A stretch of 60,543 bases of DNA, from contig JAPKYS010000056.1 of the NCBI GenBank assembly GCA_026394195.1, positions 1 through 60,543 on the forward strand, in the 5' to 3' direction. Positions 8,097 through 16,597 of this stretch are shown piece by piece (positions within the stretch are counted from its first letter, which is position 1; the number at the start of each line of letters is the position of its first letter). A program made the translations under genes and the position numbers. The notes beneath the pieces were generated by a model. It did no database searches. It was not told the origin of the DNA and worked only from the letters and a program-made list of their open reading frames with translations. This stretch comes from a bacterium (GTDB lineage: Bacteria; Electryoneota; B3-LCP).

Positions 8097-11000
8097 ATGA
8101 TCACGCTTTGCAGAATTACTGGAATCGTTGGGCTGATGCTCTTGTTTGGATTCAGCTCGGCATTGGCGGACTACCTGCCGCTCCGGGAAGACGTAACCTC
8201 AGAAGCTCCGCAGACAATTCTACTTAAAAATGACGCTAACCTGGTACAAATTGAAATTCGCATTCCAGGCGTCGAGATCTTTCAGGGCACTTTGGAAGGG
8301 CACAATTGGGATCGTATCTCAATTGCCGGCGGCGGTTTCAGCTCCGAACTGGGCGCGCCTGAACTGGCAACCTATTCGCGCCTGATTGCCATACCTGCCA
8401 CGGCCGCGGTGCATGCCGATATGGAGATCCTCGAATCAGAGACCATTCCCAATATTGATTTGATGCCTGCACAGGGTAGGGAACCTGAAGCGATGGCGCA
8501 GGAGAGCCAGCCGGTCCAGTTTGATATGGCGGCTTACTCGACGGACGGTTTCTACGGTGAAAACATGACCGCCGTCAGCGAACCCGCACTCTGCCGCGGC
8601 GTACGTCTGGTCGCCGTAACGACCAATCCGATAAGTTACAACCCAGCGACCAGAGAAGTCCAGGTAGCACATCGCTATCGGGTTAACATCCATTTCGAGG
8701 GGACCGATCTCCGCAACGTTCCAACCCGGGCAATTCGCCCCATGTCCCACTCCTGGGCGAAAATCATGCGAGCCATGGTCGCCAATTTCGATGAGCTGGA
8801 CGTGGTGGAAGTCCCGATGGGCTCTTATCTGATCATTGCTCAGAACAACACCGATCTCCTCAACCGGCTCGCCCCTCTCGTGGAATGGAAAAAAAGGAAA
8901 GGGCACTCAGTCACGCTATCGACTTTTAGCGCAGGCGCTTCGACCACCACCATAAAAAATTTGATTCAAACTGCTTATAACACCTGGGACATACCACCGG
9001 AATTCGTCCTGCTCTTCGGTGATACCAGTGGCAGCTATTCGCTGGCAGGGTACTCCATCACGGATCCGTTCTACGGTGGAAACTATGATGTTGACCATCA
9101 ATACACTCAACTCGATGGGACGGATATCCTTTCCGACGTAGCCCTGGGACGCCTGCCGGCTTCGACTTCATCTGAAGCCGATATGATGGTCGCAAAAAAC
9201 CTGTTCTATGAAAAAATGCCCTATACGACCAATTCAAATTGGTTTCATCAGGGAATGGTAAGTGCTCAAACGAGTATCCTCTCGGCCAAGCAAGTCGCCC
9301 ATTGGGTAAAGACCCGATTCATTGAGCATAATTACACCCGGGTCGATACCATGTGGTTCTCGTCCTTCAATTCATCGACGTTCCTCAGTTCCATGTCCGC
9401 GGGAATGTGTTACTATGAGGAACGTTCCTGGGGTTCCGGAGTCCCGACGTATACCATCGACCAGATGCAAAACGGACGCATGTTGCCCTTTGTCGTCAAT
9501 TTAACCTGCGGCACAGGAGGGTTTCAGAGTGATTCCCAAATGGAGCACTTCGTTTCCGTAGGTACGGCTATTTCGCCTCGAGGAGCCATCGCTTGTGTCG
9601 GAACGGCAACACAGGGCACCAATACCCGCTTCAACAATACCATTACCATGGGCTTGTTTGCCTCCTTGTTTCTGGAAGACAATCCCTATGCAGGAGACGC
9701 CCTGGTCTATGGAAAGTTGATGATGTACAACTGCTATCAGACCTGGGAAGCACAAAATGTCACCTGGTTCTCGCAATGGAATGCCCTCGCCGGCGATCCG
9801 GGAGTGGACCTCTTCACCCACGCCATCCGCAATATTACCTGCGTTGTGCCCGATAATGTCACCTGGGGTGTGAATTCTCTGACGTTAACCGTTAACGAGG
9901 GGAGTCAGCCGGTTCCTGAAGCAACTGTCTGTTTCTACAAAGCCAATGAATTGCAGACAGTCGGCGAAACGAATGAAAATGGTCAGATCACACTTCCCAT
10001 TGGTGTAGCCACGGCTGGTAACGTCAAGGTCACCGTCACCAAACACGATTTCTACCCCATCGTGGATTCCCTCGATGTGGTCCAGGCTGGAGTCGCAGTC
10101 GGTTATCTGAGCAATACTGTCGATGACGATAATTCGGGGAGTAGCAGTGGAGATGGCGACGGATTCATCAATCCCGGAGAAACAGTCGAATTACCGCTGG
10201 TCTTTAAAAACTTCGGCTCCACGACAATCGCGACCAACATCAGCGTAACTGCAACAGAGAGCGATCCCTATGCAACCCTGACCGACAGTATCGAGACCTT
10301 CACCGATATGGCGCCCGGCGCAACGGGCAGCAGCGCGGACGATTTCGACCTGCAGGTTGCGCCCGATTGCCCCAACGGGCACATGATCCGGCTTAACCAT
10401 GTCACGACTGCAACTCAGGGAAGTTGGAATGGTCTCATCGATCTGACGGTGCGTTCATTTGACATGAAAATCCTGAATGCTCAGGCAATGGGATCTGATA
10501 CCTTGATCGCTCCGAATGAAACCTCCAACCTGGTCCTCACTGTCAAGAATATCGGCAATAAAAACGCCTCGAATCTGACGGCGACAATCACGTCGCTTAG
10601 CAACTTTCTGGTCGTGAATGACAACTCCGCCAGCTTCGGTACCGTCAACATCGATGCGACCGCCAACTGCGGTGGAAACCCCTTCAACCTCACCGCAATT
10701 GGCACGACTCCGCCGGGCCAAAAAGCCAAACTCAAGGTCGTCTTTACCTCCGCTACCGGCGCCACTCAGACGGATACCATCACCCTGCAACTCGGTCTCA
10801 AATCGCTGACAGATCCGCAGGGCCCGGATGCTTACGGTTACTACTGTTTCGATAATACCGATGTGAATTATGCTCAATGCCCTACCTATAATTGGGTGGA
10901 GGTTTCCTCTATCGGTACGCAACTGAGCATCAACGATCCATCGGAAGAGGATGACCAGTCGGTCAATGTAACGCTTCCTTTCACGTTCCGATATTACGGA

Positions 11001-12197
11001 CAGAATGTCAACAACATTACCGTCTGCAGCAATGGCTGGCTGGCGACACACTCCAACATCTCTTTCACCGATTTCCGCAACTATCCGATTCCATCCGCAA
11101 TCGGCCCGAATGGGATGATCGCCGGTTTCTGGGATGATCTGGTTACGACCAGCACCGGAAAAGTCTATACCTACAACGACGTCAGCAACCATCGCTTCAT
11201 CATCGCCTGGTCGCACGTGCGCATCTTCAACTCCTATGGAAATGAACAGGACTTCGAAATAATGCTGTACGATCCCGCCTACACCCCGACTCCGACAGGC
11301 GACGGCGAGATTGTCTTCCAGTACAACATAGTGAACGAGTCCCCGGGGCAGAACGATGATAACAAGTATTCCACGGTAGGCATCGAGAGCCCGGATCAAA
11401 GTGATGGTATCCAGGTTGTCTACTGGAATACCTACAGCGATCCCGCAGCTGCGCACCTGCAAACGGGTCGAGCCTACAAGTTCTCGACCGCTTTCACCTA
11501 TGGGACGCCGCCCTTGAATTTTAACATCAACACTTCCCCCATCTCTCCTCCGGTCGTCATTCCCGCCAACGGCGGCAGCTTCCCATACAACATCAACGTC
11601 CATAATCTGGGATCGACGCCGGGGACGATAACACTCTGGAACAAGGTGCGGGATGCCTCTAACGTGTACACCACCGTCTTCGGACCGATCACTCGGACGC
11701 TGCCGGGCGGAGCCAATCCCGCCCGTGTGTTCACTCAGACCATCGCCGGGTCGATCTCCTCGGGGACGCTGTACTTCATCTCCTACATCGGGATGTACCC
11801 CAATACCATCGCAGACAGCAACTTCTTCACCATCACCAAATCGACGGTCGCTGACGGTAAGCCCTGGATTGCTGAGTCGTATGTAACCGGCGACTTCTTC
11901 GATGAATTCGCGGTAACGAATTCGTCCGTCCCAACCGAATACTCGCTGGGGCAGAATTATCCGAACCCGTTCAATCCGTTGACCTCGATCAGCTTCAATC
12001 TGACGCAGGCAGGTCTGGTGAAGCTGACGATCTTCGATGTGATGGGACGGGAAGTTGCCACTCTGGTGAACGGCACGAGGGAAGCGGGAACTCACGAGGT
12101 GACCTTCGATGGGTCGGGGCTGGCGTCTGGAATCTACCTGTACAAGCTTGAGGCGGGAGAGTTCAGAGCAACGCAGAAGATGGTGCTGCTGAAGTAG
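8097..12197 (+). CDS. Secreted peptidase C25 (gingipain-like) protein with T9SS sorting domain
   Basis: I use ATG 8097 (1,366 residues): AAAGG sits 6 bp upstream and a clear signal peptide follows (ITGIVGLMLLFGFSSALA); the upstream in-frame ATG at 8028 would bury it. After a propeptide-like region (about 20-230) comes a C25 peptidase domain (about 240-570) with LPFVVNLTCGTGGF carrying the expected nucleophile Cys471. The stretch where gingipains have NYxGHG reads YYEERSWG (439-446), so the catalytic His is not in its usual place. Next come Ig-like/CARDB-type modules, a beta-sandwich region, and a type A CTD (NYPNPFNP...KMVLLK). It should be exported to the cell surface. Whether it is catalytically active is open. 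Confidence 0.88.
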   Translation: MITLCRITGIVGLMLLFGFSSALADYLPLREDVTSEAPQTILLKNDANLVQIEIRIPGVEIFQGTLEGHNWDRISIAGGGFSSELGAPELATYSRLIAIPATAAVHADMEILESETIPNIDLMPAQGREPEAMAQESQPVQFDMAAYSTDGFYGENMTAVSEPALCRGVRLVAVTTNPISYNPATREVQVAHRYRVNIHFEGTDLRNVPTRAIRPMSHSWAKIMRAMVANFDELDVVEVPMGSYLIIAQNNTDLLNRLAPLVEWKKRKGHSVTLSTFSAGASTTTIKNLIQTAYNTWDIPPEFVLLFGDTSGSYSLAGYSITDPFYGGNYDVDHQYTQLDGTDILSDVALGRLPASTSSEADMMVAKNLFYEKMPYTTNSNWFHQGMVSAQTSILSAKQVAHWVKTRFIEHNYTRVDTMWFSSFNSSTFLSSMSAGMCYYEERSWGSGVPTYTIDQMQNGRMLPFVVNLTCGTGGFQSDSQMEHFVSVGTAISPRGAIACVGTATQGTNTRFNNTITMGLFASLFLEDNPYAGDALVYGKLMMYNCYQTWEAQNVTWFSQWNALAGDPGVDLFTHAIRNITCVVPDNVTWGVNSLTLTVNEGSQPVPEATVCFYKANELQTVGETNENGQITLPIGVATAGNVKVTVTKHDFYPIVDSLDVVQAGVAVGYLSNTVDDDNSGSSSGDGDGFINPGETVELPLVFKNFGSTTIATNISVTATESDPYATLTDSIETFTDMAPGATGSSADDFDLQVAPDCPNGHMIRLNHVTTATQGSWNGLIDLTVRSFDMKILNAQAMGSDTLIAPNETSNLVLTVKNIGNKNASNLTATITSLSNFLVVNDNSASFGTVNIDATANCGGNPFNLTAIGTTPPGQKAKLKVVFTSATGATQTDTITLQLGLKSLTDPQGPDAYGYYCFDNTDVNYAQCPTYNWVEVSSIGTQLSINDPSEEDDQSVNVTLPFTFRYYGQNVNNITVCSNGWLATHSNISFTDFRNYPIPSAIGPNGMIAGFWDDLVTTSTGKVYTYNDVSNHRFIIAWSHVRIFNSYGNEQDFEIMLYDPAYTPTPTGDGEIVFQYNIVNESPGQNDDNKYSTVGIESPDQSDGIQVVYWNTYSDPAAAHLQTGRAYKFSTAFTYGTPPLNFNINTSPISPPVVIPANGGSFPYNINVHNLGSTPGTITLWNKVRDASNVYTTVFGPITRTLPGGANPARVFTQTIAGSISSGTLYFISYIGMYPNTIADSNFFTITKSTVADGKPWIAESYVTGDFFDEFAVTNSSVPTEYSLGQNYPNPFNPLTSISFNLTQAGLVKLTIFDVMGREVATLVNGTREAGTHEVTFDGSGLASGIYLYKLEAGEFRATQKMVLLK

Positions 12198-12223
12198 TCA
12201 CGAGTTTCGAGTCACGAGATACG
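12196..12223. repeat. Heptamer array, AGTCACG family, 4 units
   Basis: AGTCACG AGTTTCG AGTCACG AGATACG, exact 7-bp period, beginning inside the stop codon of the peptidase gene. The same unit recurs at 14534-14561. Confidence 0.75.
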
Positions 12224-12227
12224 AGAT

Positions 12228-12253
12228 GTAGGGGCGTTTAATTAAACGCCCTG
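12228..12253. repeat. GTAGGGG palindrome, TTAATTAA core
   Basis: GTAGGGGCGTTTAA followed by its complement; the inner 20 bp (12232-12251) are a perfect palindrome. A near-identical copy is at 46291-46317. Confidence 0.75.
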
Positions 12254-12268
12254 TCAAGGAACGTAATC

Positions 12269-12296
12269 GTAGGGGCGCAGCATGCTGCGCCCCTAC
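12269..12296. repeat. GTAGGGG palindrome, GCATGC core
   Basis: Perfect 28-bp palindrome: GTAGGGGCGCAGCA and its reverse complement. Near-identical copies at 46411-46436 and 56412-56439. Followed by an A-run, so transcribed from the minus strand it could act as a terminator. Confidence 0.8.
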
Positions 12297-12309
12297 AAAA
12301 AAAGAAGGT

Positions 12310-12347
12310 GTCATTCCCGCAAATCCCGAAGGGATGCGTCGGGAATC
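12310..12347. repeat. Partial copy of the GTCATTCCCGC dispersed repeat
   Basis: GTCATTCCCGCAAATCCCG then GATGCGTCGGGAAT, the inverted half of the element at 494-847 and 7443-7562. Confidence 0.65.
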
Positions 12348-12440
12348 ACCTGATCAACAGCAGCGATATCATTAGGCGATTCGGACGCGCTCCTCCCTCT
12401 GCGGATTGCGTCCCTACAGATCTATAATCTGGATAGTACC

Positions 12441-14534
12441 ATGAAGAAACTCCTTCTACTTTGCGTCTTGCTTTTGGCAGGAACTGCTGAAGCGCAACCG
12501 TTTCAGCGTGAAACCAATACCATTCCGGTGGAAATCTACGGGTGGCAGCCGTTTTCGCCGTGGACTGGAGGTTATTCTTTAACTGCTCCTGAATTATGCG
12601 ACATTGACGGCGATGGAGATTTGGACTTCTTTCTCGGTCACGATATTTGGTATCCTGCTTTCTACATGAACACAGGAACATCAAATCAACCTTATTTTTT
12701 ATGGATTACCAATACTTACGAGCCGTTACGCTCAGCAATGGAGAACAGTAATACTGCGCCCAGATTTTGCGATATAGATCATGACGGCGATTTTGATGTA
12801 TTTATAAATTGTCTTTTCGCTCGAACCAATTATTACGAAAATATCGGGGATAGAAACAATCCTGAATTTGTTTTAGTAATTGATACTTTAAAATCTTCAG
12901 ATGGAATCGTGATTGGGGGTGAACATACAGAGTTCGCCGACATTGACTCGGATGGTGATTTTGATCTTTTCGCTGGTCGGTATTATGGCACTATCGATTT
13001 TTATACTAATATAGGGACTTCAGACTCATTCAGCTTTCGACTCACAGAACCGAATTTTGAAGGAATAGACGTGGGGACGCAGGCAGATCCCCGTTTAATT
13101 GATATTGATTCAGATGGCGACCTTGATTTGTTGATAGGTAATGGAGATGGCAATATCTGGTACTACCAAAATATTGGCAATTCGGTGAATTATAACTTCC
13201 AGCTGGTGACAACACAATTCGAGGGGATAGACGTTTCCTCCTTCGCAACACCAACCGCTGCAGATATCGATGGTGATAGTGATTACGAGCTTTTCATTGG
13301 ATTGGATGCGAATCAAGATCCAGATGCTCCCCGCGGTTGCCTCTTTTACGAACGCAATAACGGCACACCCAGTTTTTACAATTTTGAGCATATCACCGCG
13401 GAGTACCTCACAATGGATGAGGGTTATTACTGCCAGGGCGAATTCGTTGATATAGATGCTGATAATGATTATGACATGCTTTTAGCAAGTGGTCAGAACA
13501 TGAGTTTCTTCGAGAATATTGGCACTTCTACCGAACCGTATTTTAGGCTTGTTACCGAGCAATTTGCAAATATGAATTTCTCATCCGGATGCTATCCAAA
13601 ATTCTATGACATTGACAATGATGGGGATTTTGACATAGCTAATAGCGAAGGTTCCTTCACCTATGCACGGGTCAACTTTTACCAAAACGTAGGAACTCCT
13701 CAATCTGCCATATTCCAGGGTTGGTTCGAAGTCTATCAATCCGGCGCTTTAGGAGGGTCAATAGACATTGCCGATATAGACGACGACGGAGATGGTGATC
13801 TTTTTATTGGGGATGGTTGGGGCGACTTATATTACTTTGAAAACACAGGTACACCTCATCAACCCTCGTTCTCTTTTGTATCGCAAAACTATCAGGGGAT
13901 TCACTATCCAAGCAATATTTATCCGACCTTCTCGGATTTTGATCAGGATGGTGATTTTGACCTTTTTTTTAGTGGTGTATACGGGGGTTATGGATATGCC
14001 TATTATGAAAACATTGGCACATCAACAAATCCTCAGCTCTCTCTAATAACCACTAACTATTTCGGCGAAAATTACGGGGGGAAAGTATCTTTCTCAGATA
14101 TAGATGCTGATAGCGATCTTGATTGTTTTTTCACTCTGCAACAAGGTGGTGTTAATTTCCTGCGCAACCTTGCCATAAATGGGATAACAGATCCGCGTTT
14201 TAAGCCAATTTCACCCACAGAAACTACCCTTTCCCTCTTCCCCAATCCTTCCAATGCCGGAACGGTGGTACGGTTTACGCTGCCGAGGGCGGGGCTGGTG
14301 CGGGTGGAGTTGTTCGATGTGGAGGGGAGGAATGTAGGGGCGCACTGCGAGCGCCCGGTTGGGGAGGCAGGTGGTTTTCAGGGCGCACGCAGTGCGCCCC
14401 TACAAGAGACCTGGTTTCCCGCCGGGACCCACGACCTGCGTCTCGATGCATCGGATCTGCCGTCGGGGGTGTATCTGGTGCGGTTGGAAACGCCTCAACA
14501 ACAAGTGACGGGGAAGGTGGTGGTGGTAAAGTGA
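12441..14534 (+). CDS. Secreted FG-GAP/VCBS-repeat protein with T9SS sorting domain
   Basis: A 697-residue protein with signal peptide MKKLLLLCVLLLAGTAEA. It contains ten repeats bearing the calcium-loop pattern D-I-D-x-D-G-D-x-D (for example CDIDGDGDLDFF), each followed by YYENIGT-like strands, the mark of integrin-like FG-GAP propellers used in cell-surface binding. A CTD follows (LFPNPSNAGTVV...VTGKVVVVK). Between GRNV and AGTHDL the CTD carries about 30 odd residues encoded by an inserted inverted repeat (14334-14403) that keeps the frame. A paralogue with the same plan lies at 58278-60308. Surface attachment is a family-based inference; ligand unknown. Confidence 0.88.
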   Translation: MKKLLLLCVLLLAGTAEAQPFQRETNTIPVEIYGWQPFSPWTGGYSLTAPELCDIDGDGDLDFFLGHDIWYPAFYMNTGTSNQPYFLWITNTYEPLRSAMENSNTAPRFCDIDHDGDFDVFINCLFARTNYYENIGDRNNPEFVLVIDTLKSSDGIVIGGEHTEFADIDSDGDFDLFAGRYYGTIDFYTNIGTSDSFSFRLTEPNFEGIDVGTQADPRLIDIDSDGDLDLLIGNGDGNIWYYQNIGNSVNYNFQLVTTQFEGIDVSSFATPTAADIDGDSDYELFIGLDANQDPDAPRGCLFYERNNGTPSFYNFEHITAEYLTMDEGYYCQGEFVDIDADNDYDMLLASGQNMSFFENIGTSTEPYFRLVTEQFANMNFSSGCYPKFYDIDNDGDFDIANSEGSFTYARVNFYQNVGTPQSAIFQGWFEVYQSGALGGSIDIADIDDDGDGDLFIGDGWGDLYYFENTGTPHQPSFSFVSQNYQGIHYPSNIYPTFSDFDQDGDFDLFFSGVYGGYGYAYYENIGTSTNPQLSLITTNYFGENYGGKVSFSDIDADSDLDCFFTLQQGGVNFLRNLAINGITDPRFKPISPTETTLSLFPNPSNAGTVVRFTLPRAGLVRVELFDVEGRNVGAHCERPVGEAGGFQGARSAPLQETWFPAGTHDLRLDASDLPSGVYLVRLETPQQQVTGKVVVVK
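14334..14403. repeat. GTAGGGG inverted repeat inserted in frame inside a sorting domain
   Basis: GTAGGGGCGCACTGCG (14334-14349) and its perfect reverse complement (14388-14403) enclose 38 bp. The element encodes residues (GAHCERPV...ARSAPL) that have no counterpart in other CTDs of the window, yet the reading frame continues normally after it. Confidence 0.85.
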
Positions 14535-14561
14535 GTCACGAGTTGCGAGATGCGAGTCACG
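14534..14561. repeat. Heptamer array, AGTCACG family, 4 units
   Basis: AGTCACG AGTTGCG AGATGCG AGTCACG, 7-bp period, starting at the stop codon of the FG-GAP gene; same unit as 12196-12223. Confidence 0.75.
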
Positions 14562-14569
14562 AGAAAAAA

Positions 14570-14646
14570 GAGCCCCGTTCAGGGGGCTTTGGAACCCGGT
14601 AGCCAGGCGCTTTTCCCGAAGGGACCACTTTGTGGAGCGCCTGGCG
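14570..14646 (+). repeat. Two-copy structured repeat, copy 1
   Basis: Three hairpins in a row: AGCCCC...GGGGCT, then CCAGGCGCT...AGCGCCTGG enclosing TTCCCGAAGGGA and CCACTTTGTGG. The second copy is at 46448-46525. In the first hairpin a C-G pair here is T-A in the other copy, which suggests selection on an RNA fold. Both copies lie just downstream of a sorting-domain gene. Confidence 0.65.
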
Positions 14647-14711
14647 ATTAAGCAGCGCAAATTAATTGAAAGAGTCTTTGCAGTCACCCAAAAATATCAA
14701 AATAAGCAATT

Positions 14712-14739
14712 TTGATCAATCCGTGCACGGATTGATCAA
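14712..14739. repeat. Perfect 28-bp palindrome next to integrase remnant
   Basis: TTGATCAATCCGTG followed by its exact reverse complement. It sits 18 bp before the surviving integrase homology and resembles neither the GTAGGGG nor the heptamer families. It could be a recombination or operator site. Confidence 0.6.
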
Positions 14740-14756
14740 CAGTCTCTTCTAACTAC

Positions 14757-15014
14757 CAACCGGATTCAATTACACGGCAGTTCAAGCGGTATATGCGAAG
14801 GGCTGGAATCAGCAACGACCTGCATCTGCACAATCTCCGGCACACCGCTGCGTCGGACCTGGTAAGGCAAGGTGTTCACTTGACGAAAATCCAGAAGTTC
14901 TTAGGGCACTCCAGCATGAAGGTGACGGAAATCCACGCGCATGTCATGCCCGAGGATCTCCGAGAAGTGTGTGGGCGCTTAGCTGCGTCGGATAATCAAT
15001 CTCTGTGCAATTAA
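14757..15014 (+). pseudogene. Tyrosine recombinase (integrase) C-terminal remnant
   Basis: The frame from about 14757 reads PDSITRQFKRYMRRAG, then HNLRHTAASDLVRQGV (box II, H-x-x-R-H) and IQKFLGHSS, ending TEIHAHV. In active enzymes the last motif is usually a Tyr (Y-A-H); here it is His, so the nucleophile is lost. The N-terminal two thirds are missing. It lies 96 bp from a tRNA array, a favoured target of such integrases, so it probably marks a decayed integrated element. Confidence 0.8.
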
Positions 15015-15109
15015 AATGCAATTAAATCCCCCATAAAAATACCCCAAACCTCACCAATCTACGCTCGGTGACATTGGGGTAACCCTCCAAAAATCAAGCT
15101 GTTCGTTCG

Positions 15110-15183
15110 TGGGCGATGCTGGACTTGAACCAGTGACCTCCTGCGTGTCGAGCAGGCGCTCTAGCCAACTGAGCTAATCGCCC
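15110..15183 (-). tRNA. tRNA-Val (GAC)
   Basis: Clover-leaf with acceptor GGGCGAT/ATCGCCC, D stem GCTC/GAGC, anticodon stem CCTGC/GCAGG and T arm with TTCAAGT. The anticodon loop is TCGACAC, giving GAC. Position 33, almost always U, is C here. CCA is not encoded. Last gene of the five-tRNA array. Confidence 0.88.
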
Positions 15184-15192
15184 TAAAAATCG

Positions 15193-15278
15193 TGCCGAGG
15201 GCCGGAATCGAACCGGCATGACCCGTTTAGGTCGGGGGATTTTAAGTCCCCTGCGTCTACCTATTTCACCACCCCGGC
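15193..15278 (-). tRNA. tRNA-Leu (TAA)
   Basis: Long-variable-arm tRNA with acceptor GCCGGGG/CCTCGGC (one G-U pair), anticodon loop ACTTAAAAT giving TAA, and T loop TTCGATT. CCA not encoded. Confidence 0.93.
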
Positions 15279-15320
15279 AGATCTAAAGCCAGATCACCTC
15301 GACCAGGGGGTTCCAGCTTG

Positions 15321-15393
15321 AGGCGGCGACCGGACTTGAACCGGTGAATAGAGGTTTTGCAGACCTCCGCCTTAGCCACTTGGCTACGCCGCC
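15321..15393 (-). tRNA. tRNA-Cys (GCA)
   Basis: Acceptor GGCGGCG/CGCCGCC with discriminator U, anticodon loop TCTGCAAAA giving GCA, T loop TTCAAGT. CCA not encoded. Confidence 0.93.
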
Positions 15394-15467
15394 ACATGAG
15401 TACGCCCCCATGTAGGGGGCCTCATTGTACCTCCGGCACCCTTAGACTGCCAATGCAGCCGGAGACC

Positions 15468-15542
<75 letters not shown>

Positions 15543-15556
15543 AATATCAAGCTGTG

Positions 15557-15629
<73 letters not shown>

Positions 15630-15646
15630 ATTTTACAGGAAAAGTC

Positions 15647-15675
15647 AATATAACAATTATCTCTGCCCCTGTCAA
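15647..15675 (-). promoter_or_regulatory. Promoter of the tRNA array
   Basis: On the minus strand TTGACA (15675-15670), a 17-bp spacer, then TATATT (15652-15647), ending 18 bp before the 5' end of tRNA-Ala. A near-consensus sigma70-type promoter in the expected place. Confidence 0.8.
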
Positions 15676-15752
15676 GCCTTTTTTTCAAAAGTGGCTTTGG
15701 CAAATGATGGACTCTCCCTGATCTCTAAAATTTTACCTATTCGGGGTAGTCG

Positions 15753-16058
15753 CTAAGGTGAAAAGCCAATCAGGAGGTTCATACTGATGATATTCCGCTC
15801 ATCCAAGGGGAGCAGGTCGAAGTAGGTGAAGATTGCTTCTCCACCTTTCAGGAAAGCCAATCCTCCGGGGTTCCACCAGGTTGCCGAAGCATCATCAGCA
15901 CAAGCGGTGAATGCGCCTCCCAAACCAGAGGAACGTGCGGTGGGTTCATATTGCAGGAAAGGAGTGCCCACCCATGATTGCTGTGCCGCCGCAGGATTGT
16001 GTGAAACGGCGATTATAATAAGGGAACTCCAGATGAGAACGCGCAATGTTGATTGCAT
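15753..16058 (-). pseudogene. Truncated PorV/PorQ-like outer-membrane protein
   Basis: Start taken at ATG 16058, preceded by GGAGG; 101 residues. A signal peptide (VLIWSSLIIIAVSHNPAAA) is followed by ARSSGLGGAFTACADDASA and WWNPGGLA, the characteristic N-terminus of the PorV/UPF0164 beta-barrel family, which carries T9SS cargo at the outer membrane. Family members exceed 300 residues; here translation stops after LLIGFSP and no barrel sequence follows. It is therefore a broken copy, or less likely a short derivative. A working copy should exist elsewhere in the genome. Confidence 0.75.
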
Positions 16059-16120
16059 AAATACCTCCACAGATTTGTATTCAATCGAAGTATTATACTG
16101 GAATCCCATGAAATAGGTTT

Positions 16121-16570
16121 CTAATCACCATTCCAGACGGTCAATACCGTACGCTTGACATGGGAGCAGAGATTTTCGGCGGTAGATCCAAAAAGTTTGT
16201 CTTTCAAGATAGATGAGCCGAACAGACCTACAATGATGATATCGGCGTCCAGTTCATTGGCGACGGCGATAATCTCCCTGGAAGGCTTTCCTTCGCGCAG
16301 CAGGACCTGGTATTTGCTCCCTTTGTATCCAAGTGATTCAGCATCTTTGTCGATGTGATCCCGAACGGCCAGAGCGGTTTTCGTCATGTCGTCCTTGAAG
16401 TCACTTAAGTCGACGCGCAGCATGACTCGTTCTTCTTTGTTCAGGAAATCTTCCCGGATGTTGAGGATCGTTAATTCTGCTCCGGTCTTACGGCTGAGTT
16501 CCAACGCAGTCTTGAGTACCATCAAAGCTCGCTCACTCAAGTCGTCTGCGCAAAGTATCTTTTTAAACAT
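16121..16570 (-). CDS. Universal stress protein (UspA family)
   Basis: A 149-residue single Usp domain. It starts MFKKILCADDLSE, has the central DADIIIVG strand and ends with GLFGSSILKDKLFGSTAEN, the G-2x-G-9x-G-S/T motif that binds ATP in one Usp class. It lies 27 bp downstream of the antiporter gene on the same strand, so the two are probably co-transcribed, a pairing common for Usp proteins that modulate transporters. Confidence 0.92.
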   Translation of the reverse strand: MFKKILCADDLSERALMVLKTALELSRKTGAELTILNIREDFLNKEERVMLRVDLSDFKDDMTKTALAVRDHIDKDAESLGYKGSKYQVLLREGKPSREIIAVANELDADIIIVGLFGSSILKDKLFGSTAENLCSHVKRTVLTVWNGD

Positions 16571-16597
16571 GGGGTCGACCTTCAGGTTGAGTTTGGG

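Noticed and set aside
10455..12095. Long open frame on the minus strand inside the peptidase gene
   Set aside because: No recognisable domain, signal or ribosome site; it mirrors the codon pattern of the well-supported plus-strand gene.
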